DNA from: Diphasiastrum complanatum
Taxonomy: Eukaryota > Streptophyta > Lycopodiopsida > Lycopodiales > Lycopodiaceae
Assembly (NCBI GenBank): GCA_029204225.1
Contig: CM055106.1
Span: forward strand, 36,864,361 to 36,928,360
Direction of reading: 5' to 3'
Length of the DNA: 64,000 nucleotides
Position numbers and translations under genes: made by a program. A model generated the notes under the pieces. The model saw only the letters and a program-made list of their open reading frames with translations, had not been told where the DNA came from and ran no database searches. Shown here one piece after another: positions 63,973 to 64,000 of the stretch (the stretch's first letter is position 1; every line of letters starts with the position of its first letter).

Positions 63973-64000
63973 CTGTGTGTGTGTGTGTCTCTCTCTCTCT
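63973..64000. repeat. (TG)n(TC)n microsatellite at the window edge
   Basis: TG run 63973-63988 followed by TC to the last base, in the second coding intron of the methionine synthase gene. Its full length is not visible. Confidence 0.9.

Overview
The window looks like nuclear DNA of a land plant with a large, repeat-rich genome. The evidence is long introns, plant-type protein families, and dense Ty1-copia and Ty3-gypsy retrotransposon debris together with CACTA and hAT DNA-transposon pieces and very long GA/GT microsatellites. The sequence alone does not fix the lineage. A fern or another large-genome seed-free plant or gymnosperm is a guess, not a finding.

Four host genes can be supported. 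(1) A PRA1-family (prenylated Rab acceptor, A-type) gene on + (4621-10200), of which the last six exons are present and the first exon(s) are not visible. (2) A six-exon gene on - (14067-15545) encoding a 154-residue protein that matches the cyanobacterial/plastid DUF1825 family, with all splice phases consistent. (3) An intronless 464-codon BTB(T1)/WD40-like gene on - (22598-23992) with an upstream TATA box. (4) The 5' end of a cobalamin-independent methionine synthase gene on + (promoter about 60845, ATG 63168, running off the right edge), with a long leader intron.

Layout: 0-4.1 kb, degraded retroelements including an antisense minisatellite. 4.6-10.2 kb, PRA1 gene with an 8-bp-TSD hAT-like insertion and further related termini in its introns. 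11.9-12.1 kb, PPT-LTR-PBS unit. 14-15.5 kb, DUF1825 gene. 18-20.1 kb, copia fragment and a CACTA end. 22.6-24.1 kb, BTB gene. 25.2-26.85 kb, CACTA terminal array of G4C-rich hairpins. 27.05-30.5 kb, non-coding two-LTR element. 30.8-31.8 kb, about 349-bp tandem repeat. 32-40 kb, copia fragments, including a 0.5-kb-arm inverted repeat at 37.2-38.8 kb. 44.4-57.9 kb, nested retroelements: a copia interrupted by a deleted Tat/Athila-like gypsy with an extra 3' ORF, then two tail-to-tail copias. 59-60.3 kb, microsatellites. 60.8-64 kb, methionine synthase.

The most interesting structures are these. (a) An array of about nine 50-80 bp repeats inside the methionine synthase leader intron; every unit carries a splice-acceptor-like AG, and four also carry a donor-like GT. 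(b) A set of hAT-like termini in PRA1 introns that share architecture but differ in palindromic words. (c) The long inverted repeat enclosing a duplicated copia segment. (d) The downstream ORF of the gypsy element with its own TATA-like leader. No CRISPR array, rRNA or tRNA gene was seen. No computation was run; all alignments are by eye.
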